Assembly: GCA_963768165.1 (NCBI GenBank)
Contig: CAVYHJ010000006.1
Location: 77,652 to 141,651, forward strand
Direction: 5' to 3'
DNA: 64,000 bases
Source of the DNA: CAVYHJ01 sp963768165 [NCBI: uncultured bacterium]
GTDB lineage: Bacteria > UBP4 > UBA4092
Shown here: positions 1-8,345 of the stretch, piece by piece
Layout: each line of letters starts with the position of its first letter
How positions within the stretch are numbered: position 1 is the stretch's first letter
Made by a program: the position numbers and the translations under genes
The notes under the pieces: model-generated
Database searches by the model: none
The model's input: the letters and a program-made list of their open reading frames with translations, nothing else
Told to the model about the DNA's origin: nothing

Positions 1-1111
1 ATCCATTAAGAGTCAGGGTGCCCATGGGTACATTGAGTGCAGGCCCTGCTTCAAAAAGACCAATACCTGAATCCATCGCATATATAGCCGCGTCAACGGT
101 TAAATTCGCAGGAGCTGTGGAAGCAATTTGTACAATTTGATTCGTTATCAATCCAAGAATATCCGGACTGGTCAAAGCGGTATTGGAATATACAAGATTG
201 TTAACGAGAGTAATAGTACTATTAGAAACCACACTTACATCTCCATGCAATGTCCCGGATATAAAGACTTGGGGACGCAATCCGATTAATGTACCCGTTG
301 TAGTAGTAGATAATGAATAATAAATGGTCGTGGTCCTACTAGAAGTAGGGCCGACCAGTGTAATGATCGCCGTATTCATGTTAAAAGTAACTGTCGCCGC
401 CGTGTAATTAGTCGTTCCCCCGCCGTATTTACCATCATAAAATCCTGAGGAACTCGCAATACTCAAAATGGAGTTTATACTGTAGGTTGAAATAGCTGAT
501 AGGGCAGGCGCACCATATTGTACTCCACCTAAAAATGAGGGAGTTCCTCCAGAATTCACCAGCAAACCCACAACCTTTACCGGACCATCAAATATAGGGT
601 TACCATTCGTGAGTATATTGCTCCCTATATACACAGGACCCGTAGCCTCATACCCTGTTCCAAAAGTAGCGGACATTTCATCCCGAAACACCAAATAATC
701 ATTAAAAAAGGCAGTTCTGGTTACTCCAAGAATAGATGCCTGGGAATAGGTATTAGTGGGAGTCCCAATAGAAACAATCTGCCAGGCATGAATAATATTA
801 GTCGTTTGAATCAGATTTACCGTCACTTTATAGCTGCCAATGGTCTGTCCGGCATAGGATAAATATTGAATTGGAGGCGATGTGCTCGCACCGAAACCTG
901 CATCCGACGCCCGAAGAACTTCATTCCCATAATTAATTCCCGCGTCCGCCAGATAAAACGCCTGAATACGATACGTTTGATTTTGGCTAATATGTAGTTC
1001 AATTAACCCGACGGCAAAAAAAGGCGCCGCAATCGCAACCAGTGCGAATATGACAATCATAGTGAACGCCAGAACATTCCCTTTATCGTTTGCTAAAAAT
1101 TTAGCTTTCAT
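1..1111 (-). CDS. PilX-like type IV pilus assembly protein, 3' end beyond the window
   Basis: Open frame of 370 codons running off the window edge, so the C-terminus is missing. The start is an ATG at 1111-1109 with a strong GGAGG ribosome site a few bases upstream. The protein starts MKAKFLANDKGNVLAFTMIV, then a single hydrophobic segment (residues about 13-35), then IELHISQNQTYRIQAFYLAD. That form (hydrophobic N-terminus, then a helix with a 'YLADAG'-type motif) is typical of PilX/PulK-like proteins in minor pilin clusters. The rest is rich in Ser, Thr, Gly and Asn, as expected of an exported protein. It lies 19 bases downstream of the PilW-like gene and is probably the last or next-to-last gene of that operon. 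I see no canonical GF-xxxE prepilin cleavage site, so family placement is by architecture and context. Confidence 0.7.
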   Translation of the reverse strand, partial: MKAKFLANDKGNVLAFTMIVIFALVAIAAPFFAVGLIELHISQNQTYRIQAFYLADAGINYGNEVLRASDAGFGASTSPPIQYLSYAGQTIGSYKVTVNLIQTTNIIHAWQIVSIGTPTNTYSQASILGVTRTAFFNDYLVFRDEMSATFGTGYEATGPVYIGSNILTNGNPIFDGPVKVVGLLVNSGGTPSFLGGVQYGAPALSAISTYSINSILSIASSSGFYDGKYGGGTTNYTAATVTFNMNTAIITLVGPTSSRTTTIYYSLSTTTTGTLIGLRPQVFISGTLHGDVSVVSNSTITLVNNLVYSNTALTSPDILGLITNQIVQIASTAPANLTVDAAIYAMDSGIGLFEAGPALNVPMGTLTLNG

Positions 1112-1130
1112 AATTTCCTCCTTTGATAAT

Positions 1131-1769
1131 TTATTGATGAGAATTTCGTATTCCAACATCGGTAATTAGAGCATAATTTTCCACATGGATTTGATGACCG
1201 GAAGAAACTTGGGTCACTGTAGAAAGAACCGTGGTTTGGGCATAAACAGAAACTGTAAAATAGTACGGATTATAGGGATTTGATGATGCGTCAAAGCCTG
1301 CCGTAGAATTAATTAGAGTATGCGAGACATAAAAAGTTTGAATATTGCCTGCCACCTCAAAAGACGAAGACCCACCTGTTGCCCAACTGACGGTTCGTAT
1401 AAGAATTCCACTTGAAAGAGAATAGGTAACAGTATTTAAAGCCCACGGATTATTTGCCAGCATATAGGTATCATACTCGCCTGTTGATATAGTAAAGACT
1501 AAATTATTCGTACTGGAGGCAGTCGCGTAATCGGGGGTAAGCACAGAGGAACCGGTAGCATAATAATTAATCGCCCCGTGGAGTTCCATATTTAACCAAT
1601 CCGAGGCAATGCGGGCATCCTGTTGAGATTCCACCAACCCTTCGGAAATCGACCAGGATTGAACGGTTTGATAAAATACGGAAAATAAAACGGTCAACAA
1701 AAGAGCGAATATAAACAAACTAATCATCAATTCCATTACGGTAAAACCATTGTATTTATATGTATTCAT
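1131..1769 (-). CDS. Minor prepilin with N-terminal methylation motif (PilW/GspJ-like)
   Basis: 212 aa. The N-terminus has a class III signal: short basic leader ending in Gly8, then FTVMELMIS with Glu at mature position 5, then a hydrophobic helix. Prepilin peptidase should cut after Gly8 and methylate the Phe. The remaining Ser/Thr/Tyr-rich domain would sit in the periplasm as a minor (pseudo)pilin priming or capping the pilus. Length and position between the PilV-like and PilX-like genes suggest the PilW/GspJ slot of a pilV-W-X cluster, but I cannot align the C-terminal domain. It is separated by 14 bases from the upstream PilV-like gene, so co-transcription is likely. Confidence 0.8.
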   Translation of the reverse strand: MNTYKYNGFTVMELMISLFIFALLLTVLFSVFYQTVQSWSISEGLVESQQDARIASDWLNMELHGAINYYATGSSVLTPDYATASSTNNLVFTISTGEYDTYMLANNPWALNTVTYSLSSGILIRTVSWATGGSSSFEVAGNIQTFYVSHTLINSTAGFDASSNPYNPYYFTVSVYAQTTVLSTVTQVSSGHQIHVENYALITDVGIRNSHQ

Positions 1770-1783
1770 AATATTATTCTTTT

Positions 1784-2242
1784 TTAGTTATAAGCTCTTG
1801 CCGAAATCAAGGTTACACTGGTTGTATAACCGCTCTTGGCACTTAGCCAATAGACATTCACAACATACTGTTTGAAATACGCATTATAAGGTGCCGGGGA
1901 TGCCTGTACCGACCAATTGTATGTATACGTTGTCGAATCTCCGTTATAGGTAACTTGACGCCGCACCGTACTTGCATCATTGTAAATATTTTCAACGTTT
2001 GGAAAATTGCTATACGCCAACATTTGTTCCATATACCCTTTGGCAACCATAACCGCCGCGGAGTTGTTATTGGAGACTCTATCCATTCTCATACCCGCGC
2101 TTAATAAACTAATCAAAGCGATAACGGATAAGACAATCAAAACCAATGCAATCAGTACTTCCATAAGTGTAAACCCTGGATGGCGGCAAGAGTTATCACG
2201 ATGCCAACGGGGTTTACCACGATGATGGTGATGTATCTTCAA
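1784..2242 (-). CDS. Minor prepilin with N-terminal methylation motif (PilV/GspI-like)
   Basis: 152 aa. A His- and Arg-rich leader (MKIHHHHRGK...) ends at Gly23, followed by FTLMEVLIALVLIVLSVIAL, the classic type IV prepilin cleavage and helix region with Glu5. Size and the sequence after the helix (a conserved 'A...A..YMEQML' pattern) fit PilV/GspI. The start codon lies 29 bases inside the upstream FimT-like gene. No later start precedes the cleavage motif, so this overlap is probably real and implies translational coupling. It would act as a minor pilin in pilus assembly or a type II secretion-like machine. Confidence 0.78.
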   Translation of the reverse strand: MKIHHHHRGKPRWHRDNSCRHPGFTLMEVLIALVLIVLSVIALISLLSAGMRMDRVSNNNSAAVMVAKGYMEQMLAYSNFPNVENIYNDASTVRRQVTYNGDSTTYTYNWSVQASPAPYNAYFKQYVVNVYWLSAKSGYTTSVTLISARAYN

Positions 2243-2819
2243 AGATTTTCACCTTTCCTGTGGAATATTTTATCGCTACCACCCAAAAATGGGTAGAGGT
2301 ATTGCTAAAATCAGAATTTTGGTTAATTCGGATAAGCCCATCGTTCAAAGGAGTATCACTGCCATTCGGTGTAAACGTGATCAAATTATTGGCAAATCCA
2401 GTCGACAAAATAGAACAGGTGTTACTCATCGTGACTGATTTTACGAGCGTGGTACTGGTGGAAACCGTGGTGGAGATAATATAATAGATTGCATAACTAT
2501 TCTGCACACTATCAATACTCGAATTATTGGGCGTTCCAGTGGCCGTATTTAATTGCATGTAATAATTATTCACGTTGGTGATTGCCAATTGTTCCGCATA
2601 GCGAATGTCTCCAGCCAGTTGATCCGCGGCTCCATTTGCGTTATACACATTGTACATATGCATCATGCCGGGAACGGAAAATGCGATAAACAATATCGCA
2701 ATAATCATGACAACCATGATTTCCATCATAGTAAATCCCCTGGAGAAATCCCGCACTGAGTGTACAGAAGAAAATACATTCCGAAAAGCACTTTTTATGG
2801 ATTTCACCTTACTTGTCAT
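2214..2819 (-). CDS. Minor prepilin (FimT/GspH-like), first gene of the prepilin operon
   Basis: 201 aa. A 28-residue basic leader ends in Gly28, then FTMMEIMVVMIIAILFIAFS with the conserved Glu5 and hydrophobic helix. The following 'ADQLAGDIRYAEQLAITNVN' stretch matches the GspH/FimT pattern in which a helix leads into a beta-rich domain. It is the first gene after the promoter at 2860-2888 and is followed with overlap by the PilV-like, PilW-like and PilX-like genes. The order FimT-PilV-PilW-PilX is the usual one for minor pilin operons. The core pilus machinery (pilMNOPQ) lies about 33 kb away in this window. Confidence 0.8.
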   Translation of the reverse strand: MTSKVKSIKSAFRNVFSSVHSVRDFSRGFTMMEIMVVMIIAILFIAFSVPGMMHMYNVYNANGAADQLAGDIRYAEQLAITNVNNYYMQLNTATGTPNNSSIDSVQNSYAIYYIISTTVSTSTTLVKSVTMSNTCSILSTGFANNLITFTPNGSDTPLNDGLIRINQNSDFSNTSTHFWVVAIKYSTGKVKIFEDTSPSSW

Positions 2820-2859
2820 TTCTTTCTCTCACTCTACCAAAAAGTTTACGATACTAAAG

Positions 2860-2888
2860 AGTTTATGCCAAAAAATCTATTCTGTCAA
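2860..2888 (-). promoter_or_regulatory. Sigma70-type promoter of the minor prepilin operon
   Basis: On the minus strand TTGACA (2888-2883), a 17-base spacer and TAAACT (2865-2860) lie about 40 bases upstream of the first prepilin start. The -35 is perfect and the -10 matches the consensus at 4 of 6 positions. The same -10 word TAAACT recurs at other candidate promoters in this window. Confidence 0.6.
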
Positions 2889-3178
2889 TAGCTAGAAACA
2901 CCTCAACTATAAGAGATATTATAGCATGTTTTGTGCCTCATTTGTAAAATTATAAATAATTGATAAATAAAGAGTTGAAAATATATTTTGTATCATAAAA
3001 TTAATAATTTTACAGTATTAACCATTTTCGTGTAACTTTAGGGTAACATAAATACTTTCTCATGTTAAAATAGGCTTCCAAAAATAGAGGTTAATTAAAA
3101 CCAACATAAATGTAGCAACAAACAACAAAAATGTCGGCTACTCATCTTAAGTATTAACAAATGAACTGTATTACATGA
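2889..3178. other. Intergenic stretch without a gene
   Basis: Very AT-rich spacer between the FAD oxidoreductase stop and the prepilin promoter. I see no open frame with a ribosome site, no clear hairpin with a T-run, and no RNA gene. It could hold the oxidoreductase operon's 3' end and upstream control sites of the prepilin operon. Confidence 0.5.
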
Positions 3179-4483
3179 TCACTTAGTCAATTCTTTAAGG
3201 ATGAGTCGGGCAGTGCGCTGACCTTGATGAATAGAGTCATTAATGGAACGTTCGGGATAGGAATGCATCATTCCAGCAGTATAGAGACCTTCCACAGGTG
3301 TGGCGATTGGCAATATTTTCGAGAGGTAACCTTTGGTGTAAACGGGAGAAGTGAAAAGTCCACGACTCAATCTCCACCATAGTAAATTATCGGGAGAAAC
3401 TTTAAAAATATTTTGCAGGGCTTGAAAATAGATATGGAATATCTCTTCATCGGATTTTTGCCAGATGGGAGCCATGATATCCTGAATGTAGCTCGCGAGG
3501 TAAAAGATATGGTGATTGCCATAATTACGGTTATAGAAGTTGGTATGTTCCAGCAAGACGGCGAACGGTAAATCAGGGTTGGCGATATTCAACCAATAGA
3601 CATCTGAAACTTTGCAATCCAAGCCAATGAGAATACAAATGGTGTGTTGAAATTGGATTTGGTTTAGTTGATTAATGTAAGCCGGGGGAAGTCCATTGTC
3701 CGCCAATTTTGAAAGAAGCTGCGGGCTGGCAGTGTTGATGACAGACTTGGCAGAAATATCTTCATTTTCGGCTTGTACTCCTTTGACAATTCCTTTTTCA
3801 ATCAAAATTTTATTTACTCCGATATCCAACTTAATCTCCCCATGCTTGTGAGTAATCCGATCGCATAATGTATCTATTAAACTCGAAAAACCCCCTTCCA
3901 GATAACCCAATTTCTCACCGGTTGTAATAGAGCGGGAAGAACGGATGCGGATGCGTTCCATCATCCAGGCGGCAGAAATATTCTCTATATCTTCTCCGAA
4001 TTTTCCATGAAGCAAAGGTTCAAAGAAATTGTGAAAGACCCTTTTGCCCGCGTGCTGAATGAGCCACTCTTTAGCGGATTGGTTATCGAATTGTATGATA
4101 TCCTTTGCGAATCGCACATACTGAACAGTCATCGCAAGACGAACTTTATCAATAACATTGAGGGCAGGAAATTTGAGAATATCCACTGGTGTGTCCAATT
4201 TATATACAGTCTTATCAAGTAAATAACCGACAGAGGATGGAAGCCAGATGAGTTTATTACCAAGGTTTAATTCATAGATTAAATCCTGAAGGATGTTATC
4301 TCCGCCCAAAATATGATGATAAAATTTTTCGATTTTAAATGAATGGATGGAATAACTTGCGAGAAGCCCACCGGGTTCAGCACCTTTTTCAAGCACTAAA
4401 ACTTTTTTGCCATGTTGCGTAAGGTGATAGGCGGCGGCTAAACCCGTGACACCGGCGCCGATGATGATAGTATCGTAATTCAT
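3179..4483 (-). CDS. FAD-dependent amine oxidase / protoporphyrinogen oxidase-like oxidoreductase
   Basis: 434 aa. The N-terminus carries a Rossmann dinucleotide motif (IIIGAGVTGLAAAYHL, residues 6-21) and the 'VLEKGAEPGGLLAS' stretch that contacts FAD. Near the C-terminus 'GLYTAGMMHSYPERSINDSI' resembles the second FAD-binding motif of the HemG/HemY-amine oxidase superfamily. Related proteins oxidise amines or polyenes, or act on sugars or lipid-linked intermediates; the substrate cannot be read here. No other haem genes are nearby, so I would not call it hemY. It follows the rhomboid gene by 6 bases and is likely co-transcribed with it. Confidence 0.7.
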   Translation of the reverse strand: MNYDTIIIGAGVTGLAAAYHLTQHGKKVLVLEKGAEPGGLLASYSIHSFKIEKFYHHILGGDNILQDLIYELNLGNKLIWLPSSVGYLLDKTVYKLDTPVDILKFPALNVIDKVRLAMTVQYVRFAKDIIQFDNQSAKEWLIQHAGKRVFHNFFEPLLHGKFGEDIENISAAWMMERIRIRSSRSITTGEKLGYLEGGFSSLIDTLCDRITHKHGEIKLDIGVNKILIEKGIVKGVQAENEDISAKSVINTASPQLLSKLADNGLPPAYINQLNQIQFQHTICILIGLDCKVSDVYWLNIANPDLPFAVLLEHTNFYNRNYGNHHIFYLASYIQDIMAPIWQKSDEEIFHIYFQALQNIFKVSPDNLLWWRLSRGLFTSPVYTKGYLSKILPIATPVEGLYTAGMMHSYPERSINDSIHQGQRTARLILKELTK

Positions 4484-4489
4484 AAGGCA

Positions 4490-5170
4490 TCATTCATAAC
4501 TAGGTTGTCTTGAGTTTGAAAATCTTTTCCGTTTGGGGATAATTTTCACCAAAACCATTCCCGTTAAAAACCCGCCGACATGAGCGAACCAGGCAACCCC
4601 ACCGCCAGTATGCAAAGTATCAGAAGTTCCGCCGATAAATTGATAGACAAACCAAATTCCCAGAAAGAAAAAAGCGGGAATACGAATGACTTGAAAAAAG
4701 AAAAAGATGGGAATCAAAGTTACTATGCGAGCGCTCGGAAAAAGAAGAATGTACGCACCTAAAATCCCGGAGATAGCACCAGATGCGCCAATCGTTGGAA
4801 TTGTAGAATGTGTATTCATCACAATATACACAATTGAAGCCCCAATTCCTGATAGGAAATAGAACAGGAGAAAACGGAAATGTCCCAAAGCATTTTCGAC
4901 GCTTTTTCCGAATATCCAGAGGAACCACATATTCCCCAATAAATGTAAAATCCCCGCGTGGAGGAACATGGAAGCGAGAATCGTTGAATAATGCAGGGTA
5001 TCGGGTTCTCGAATCAAGAGAGCGGGACGCAAACCAAAAATTTTTGTTAAATCAATATGTTGCGAAACCAAACTGATTTGATAAATAAATACCAATACAT
5101 TCGCGAGAATCAATCCGATAGTAAAAATAGGAAATGTATCGGATGAATTCTCGTCTTTGAGCGGGATCAT
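4490..5170 (-). CDS. Rhomboid family intramembrane serine protease
   Basis: 226 aa. The opening MIPLKDENSSDTFPIFTIGL is typical of bacterial rhomboids of the MIPLRDxNP type. The protein has about six hydrophobic segments. His71, His76 and Asn80 (HAGILHLLGN) match the conserved second-helix motif. The catalytic Ser130 lies in GASG (residues 128-131) and His197 in 'WFAHVGGFLTG' completes the dyad. It would cut membrane helices of unknown substrates. A TATAAT lies very close upstream of the ATG on the coding strand and no Shine-Dalgarno site is obvious, so the start may be leaderless. The oxidoreductase gene follows directly. Confidence 0.92.
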   Translation of the reverse strand: MIPLKDENSSDTFPIFTIGLILANVLVFIYQISLVSQHIDLTKIFGLRPALLIREPDTLHYSTILASMFLHAGILHLLGNMWFLWIFGKSVENALGHFRFLLFYFLSGIGASIVYIVMNTHSTIPTIGASGAISGILGAYILLFPSARIVTLIPIFFFFQVIRIPAFFFLGIWFVYQFIGGTSDTLHTGGGVAWFAHVGGFLTGMVLVKIIPKRKRFSNSRQPSYE

Positions 5171-5231
5171 GGTTATAAATTATAGACGATATTCCCATTC
5201 TTACGAAATAGGATTTTTAACATGCGCAGTT

Positions 5232-6245
5232 TCAGCCTTCCGGGGTATGATTCGGAAGGCTGAAATAGAAAGTGGCACCCGCGTTGATTTTTCCCTCCGC
5301 CCAGACTTCGCCTTTATGTCTTTGGATAATCCGATCTACGATGGAGAGACCCACCCCATTTCCCTCAAACTCTTCTTCCTTATGTAACCGTTGAAAGATA
5401 CCGAATATTTTATCTTGTTGTTTGTGGTCAAAACCCACCCCATTATCCCGTACGAAGTAAATGTTCTTATCCTTTTCTTTCCGTCCACTAATTTCAATGC
5501 AAGCATTATCAACCGTGCGGCTATATTTGATTGCATTGGACAACAAATTTACAAAAACCTGACTTAGCAGGACCTGGTCTCCATAGACTGGCGGAAGGGA
5601 ATCAATATGAAAGTCTATCCTGCGTCCGATTGTAAGAGGTTGAAGTTCCTCCAATACATCCTTTACTAATTGTGTCATTTCAATATAAGTCAATTTGATT
5701 TCTTGATTTCCAGAACGGGAATAATTCAAAAGACTGTTCATTAAACATTCCATTTTCGCCGCCGACTTGTAAATAATCTCCAATTTTTTCACCACATCCG
5801 ACTCCATTTGATCCGAATAATGTTTCAATAATGCATTGCTGAATCCACCAATTAACTGGAGGGGATTTCGTAAATCATGGGAGAGTGAATAATTAAAAGC
5901 TTCCAGTTCCTTGTTAACAACAACCAATTCCGTGATCTTTTTATTCAATTCTTGATTTAAAACTCTAACTTCTTCTTCTGCCTGTTTACGGTTATAAATT
6001 TCCAGGCGAAGTTCCTGCCAACGCCGAAAAGAGAAGATTGCAAAAGCGAACGAAAGAAAAATGAATACTGTGAATATTTCGTCAAACCGTCTTACTCCAT
6101 ACAGATGCTCCCACTCGGCTAGTTGATGAAAAAGACGAAAGTGAAAGGAAATAAGAAAAATAATAATGGCAATGACGGATATGGTAACTAGGTCTTTAAA
6201 AGATTTGTATTTCGGAGAAAGTTGGGGGGAAGCGGGCTGTTTCAT
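5232..6245 (-). CDS. Membrane-anchored sensor histidine kinase without adjacent regulator
   Basis: 337 aa. Two hydrophobic segments near the N-terminus (about residues 19-36 and 55-74) are followed by a coiled-coil linker. The HisKA box 'LSHDLRNPLQLIGG' has the phospho-acceptor His123. The N box is 'VNLLSNAIKYS', and the G boxes are 'DNGVGFDHKQQDKIFGIF' and 'GNGVGLSIVDRII'. This is the domain set of bacteriophytochrome-like HWE/HisKA kinases. There is no PAS or GAF domain and almost no periplasmic loop, so the signal may be sensed in the membrane. No response regulator lies beside it, making it an orphan kinase. Confidence 0.9.
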   Translation of the reverse strand: MKQPASPQLSPKYKSFKDLVTISVIAIIIFLISFHFRLFHQLAEWEHLYGVRRFDEIFTVFIFLSFAFAIFSFRRWQELRLEIYNRKQAEEEVRVLNQELNKKITELVVVNKELEAFNYSLSHDLRNPLQLIGGFSNALLKHYSDQMESDVVKKLEIIYKSAAKMECLMNSLLNYSRSGNQEIKLTYIEMTQLVKDVLEELQPLTIGRRIDFHIDSLPPVYGDQVLLSQVFVNLLSNAIKYSRTVDNACIEISGRKEKDKNIYFVRDNGVGFDHKQQDKIFGIFQRLHKEEEFEGNGVGLSIVDRIIQRHKGEVWAEGKINAGATFYFSLPNHTPEG

Positions 6246-6368
6246 GATATAATAACAACTTTCCTGGATAAAAACATATTATAATACCAACCTGTAAACT
6301 ATATACTACAATTTATTTTTTGGAGTTGACAGGAAAGGGATTAATCTAGAAAGGGATTCTTTGAAAGA

Positions 6369-6393
6369 AGGGGATCGAAGGTTACCGATCCCC
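6369..6393 (-). terminator. Intrinsic terminator of the leu operon
   Basis: On the minus strand an 8-bp stem (GGGGATCG pairing with CGATCCCC, 6393-6370) closes an 8-base loop and is followed by TTCTTTC. It lies just after the leuD stop. The T-run is interrupted, so termination may be incomplete. Confidence 0.65.
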
Positions 6394-6402
6394 TTGATTA
6401 TT

Positions 6403-6915
6403 TTACGCGGCTTTCCCCGCTAATTTCTTTTTGGCGTAATTCATGAGACCGCCGGATTCCATGAGGGCACGCATGAAGGGAGGGAACGGCGCGGCTTGAT
6501 AGGATTTTCCGGTAGATTTATTGGTAATTTTTCCTGCTTCCAGATTAATCTCCAACTCGTCCCCTGTGTTCAAGTCTTCCACGGCTTCGGGACATTCGAG
6601 AATCGGCATTCCCATGTTGATACAATTGCGATAAAAGATGCGCGCAAAGGTTTTGGCGATTACGCATCCAACATTCGCATGTTTTAATGAAATAGGCGCG
6701 TGTTCACGAGAGGAACCGCAACCAAAGTTCTTTCCGGCAACAATAATATCTCCCGCTTTCATGTTCTTGACGAAATCCTTGTCTAAATCTTCCATGCAAT
6801 GCGCCGCCAAAACTTTGGGATCATGCGTATTCATGTATCGCGCGGGGATGATGACATCAGTATTGATGTCGTCACCGTATTTCCATACTTTTCCTGATAT
6901 TTTTAATATTTCCAT
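6403..6915 (-). CDS. leuD: 3-isopropylmalate dehydratase small subunit
   Basis: 170 aa. With LeuC it isomerises 2-isopropylmalate to 3-isopropylmalate in leucine synthesis. The short form with '[20 protein letters not shown]' at the start and '[14 protein letters not shown]' (swivel-domain aconitase motif) is the archaeal-type LeuD of about 165-170 aa. It pairs with the 428-aa archaeal-type LeuC upstream. The gene is the third of leuA-leuC-leuD on the minus strand. The leuC-leuD spacer carries a 28-bp perfect palindrome. leuB is not in the window. Confidence 0.95.
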   Translation of the reverse strand: MEILKISGKVWKYGDDINTDVIIPARYMNTHDPKVLAAHCMEDLDKDFVKNMKAGDIIVAGKNFGCGSSREHAPISLKHANVGCVIAKTFARIFYRNCINMGMPILECPEAVEDLNTGDELEINLEAGKITNKSTGKSYQAAPFPPFMRALMESGGLMNYAKKKLAGKAA

Positions 6916-6933
6916 AATTTTACCTTTCTAAGA

Positions 6934-6961
6934 AAAGCTTTTACCAATTGGTAAAAGCTTT
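6934..6961. repeat. 28-bp perfect palindrome between leuC and leuD
   Basis: Arm AAAGCTTTTACCAA is followed directly by its exact reverse complement, leaving no unpaired loop base in double-stranded form. It sits in the 70-bp spacer between the leuC stop and the leuD start. As RNA it would form a hairpin ahead of leuD that could stabilise or separate the transcript. There is no adjacent T-run, so it is unlikely to be a strong terminator. A protein-binding operator is an alternative. Confidence 0.7.
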
Positions 6962-6985
6962 AACTCTAATAGATTCAATTGTATA

Positions 6986-8272
6986 TTAAACTGTCACTTC
7001 CACTTTACTCCCCATAATTTCTTCGGGATGGGTAATACGCCCGGTAATTGCCGTAGCCGCTGCTACCGCCGGGCTTGCCAAATACCCTTCAGAATCCGGG
7101 TGTCCAATCCGACCTACAAAATTCCGGTTGGTGGTGGTCAAGGCTCTTTCTTTAGAAGCCAGAACACCCATGTGCCCGCCCAAACAGGGACCGCAGGTCG
7201 CAGGACTGATGATGCAACCAGCAGCATCCAAAGTTTCAATAAGACCTTCTTTCAACGCCTGTGTCCAAATATTCTGCGTTGCCGGGAAGATGATGCATTT
7301 GATATTGGAATTGACTTTTCTGCCTTTTAATATTCCGGCGGCAATCCGCAAATCTTCAATGCGCCCATTAGTACATGAGCCTATGACCACTTGATCCACG
7401 GTGATATGCGTTGACTCACTTACCTTGTGCAAATTGTCCGGTGACCAAGGCCAAGCCACGACCGGTTCCATCTTTGTAGCATCATAGTCACGCACCGAAT
7501 GATATTTTGCATCGGCATCGCTGTAATAACACTTGAATTTCCGCTTCGCGCGGTTCTGCAAATATTCCAGTGTTACATCATCCGGCGAAATAATTCCTGA
7601 TTTACCACCTGCCTCAATCGCCATGTTGGTAATCGTCATGCGCGCTTCCATCGAGAGTCCGTGAATAGTATCTCCATCAAATTCCATGGCACGATACAAT
7701 GCGCCATCAACAGTGATATCACCAATGACTTGCAAAATAATGTCTTTGGAACTTACCCATTTCGGCAATTTCCCATGAAACACAAATTTCATAGTCTCAG
7801 GGACTTTCAACCACGTCTCGCCAGTCGCCATGCAATACGCCAAATCGGTTGATCCGACACCCGTCGAAAACGCGCCCAACGCCCCATAAGTACAGGTATG
7901 CGAATCCGCGCCAATCACAATATCACCCGGTAATACCAGACCCAATTCCGGCAAGAGCGCGTGTTCAATTCCGCCCTGCCCGACTTCAAAATAATATTTG
8001 ATTTTCATTTCCTTGGCGTATTCTTTGACTTCTTTCGCCTGTTGAGCGGAAGCAATATCTTTTGCCGGAACAAAATGACTGGGGACAAGCGCTATACGTT
8101 CCAAATCGAATACCTTGGTGATTCCATTTTCCTTTAAGCGTTTAATGGCAATGGGGGCTGTGACATCATTGCCCATCACAAAATCAACCTTACACTCCAC
8201 CAGTTCCCCGGCGCGTGTTTCTTTCTTACCGGCATGTGCTGCCAGTATTTTTTCTGTTATCGTCATTCCCAT
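6986..8272 (-). CDS. leuC: 3-isopropylmalate dehydratase large subunit (archaeal-type)
   Basis: 428 aa. It carries the [4Fe-4S] cluster of isopropylmalate isomerase. Cysteine ligands appear in 'GSCTNGRIEDLRIAA' and in 'CGPCLGGHMG', and 'GADSHTCTYGALGAFSTGVG' is the aconitase signature. Length and motifs match the 3-isopropylmalate dehydratase/homoaconitase subfamily (LeuC2) rather than the 465-aa enterobacterial form. The protein opens MGMTITEKILAAHAG, so Met3 is an alternative start. Next to leuA and leuD, and downstream of a leucine T-box, its role in leucine rather than lysine synthesis is well supported. Confidence 0.95.
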   Translation of the reverse strand: MGMTITEKILAAHAGKKETRAGELVECKVDFVMGNDVTAPIAIKRLKENGITKVFDLERIALVPSHFVPAKDIASAQQAKEVKEYAKEMKIKYYFEVGQGGIEHALLPELGLVLPGDIVIGADSHTCTYGALGAFSTGVGSTDLAYCMATGETWLKVPETMKFVFHGKLPKWVSSKDIILQVIGDITVDGALYRAMEFDGDTIHGLSMEARMTITNMAIEAGGKSGIISPDDVTLEYLQNRAKRKFKCYYSDADAKYHSVRDYDATKMEPVVAWPWSPDNLHKVSESTHITVDQVVIGSCTNGRIEDLRIAAGILKGRKVNSNIKCIIFPATQNIWTQALKEGLIETLDAAGCIISPATCGPCLGGHMGVLASKERALTTTNRNFVGRIGHPDSEGYLASPAVAAATAITGRITHPEEIMGSKVEVTV

Positions 8273-8292
8273 AAAAATTCTCCTTAAATTCT

Positions 8293-8325
8293 GCGTCGGG
8301 AATGAGTTCTTTTCTTTCCCGACGC
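8293..8325 (-). other. Intercistronic hairpin between leuA and leuC
   Basis: GCGTCGGGAA and TTCCCGACGC form a 10-bp stem around a 13-base loop in the 73-bp leuA-leuC spacer. The bases after it on the minus strand are not a T-run, so this is more likely an mRNA stability or processing element than a terminator. Confidence 0.55.
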
Positions 8326-8345
8326 TTTGACTCTAAAACTTTTCT

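Noticed and set aside
3179-4483. Naming the FAD oxidoreductase hemY/hemG
   Set aside because: The fold is shared by many amine oxidase-like enzymes, and there are no haem genes nearby to support it.
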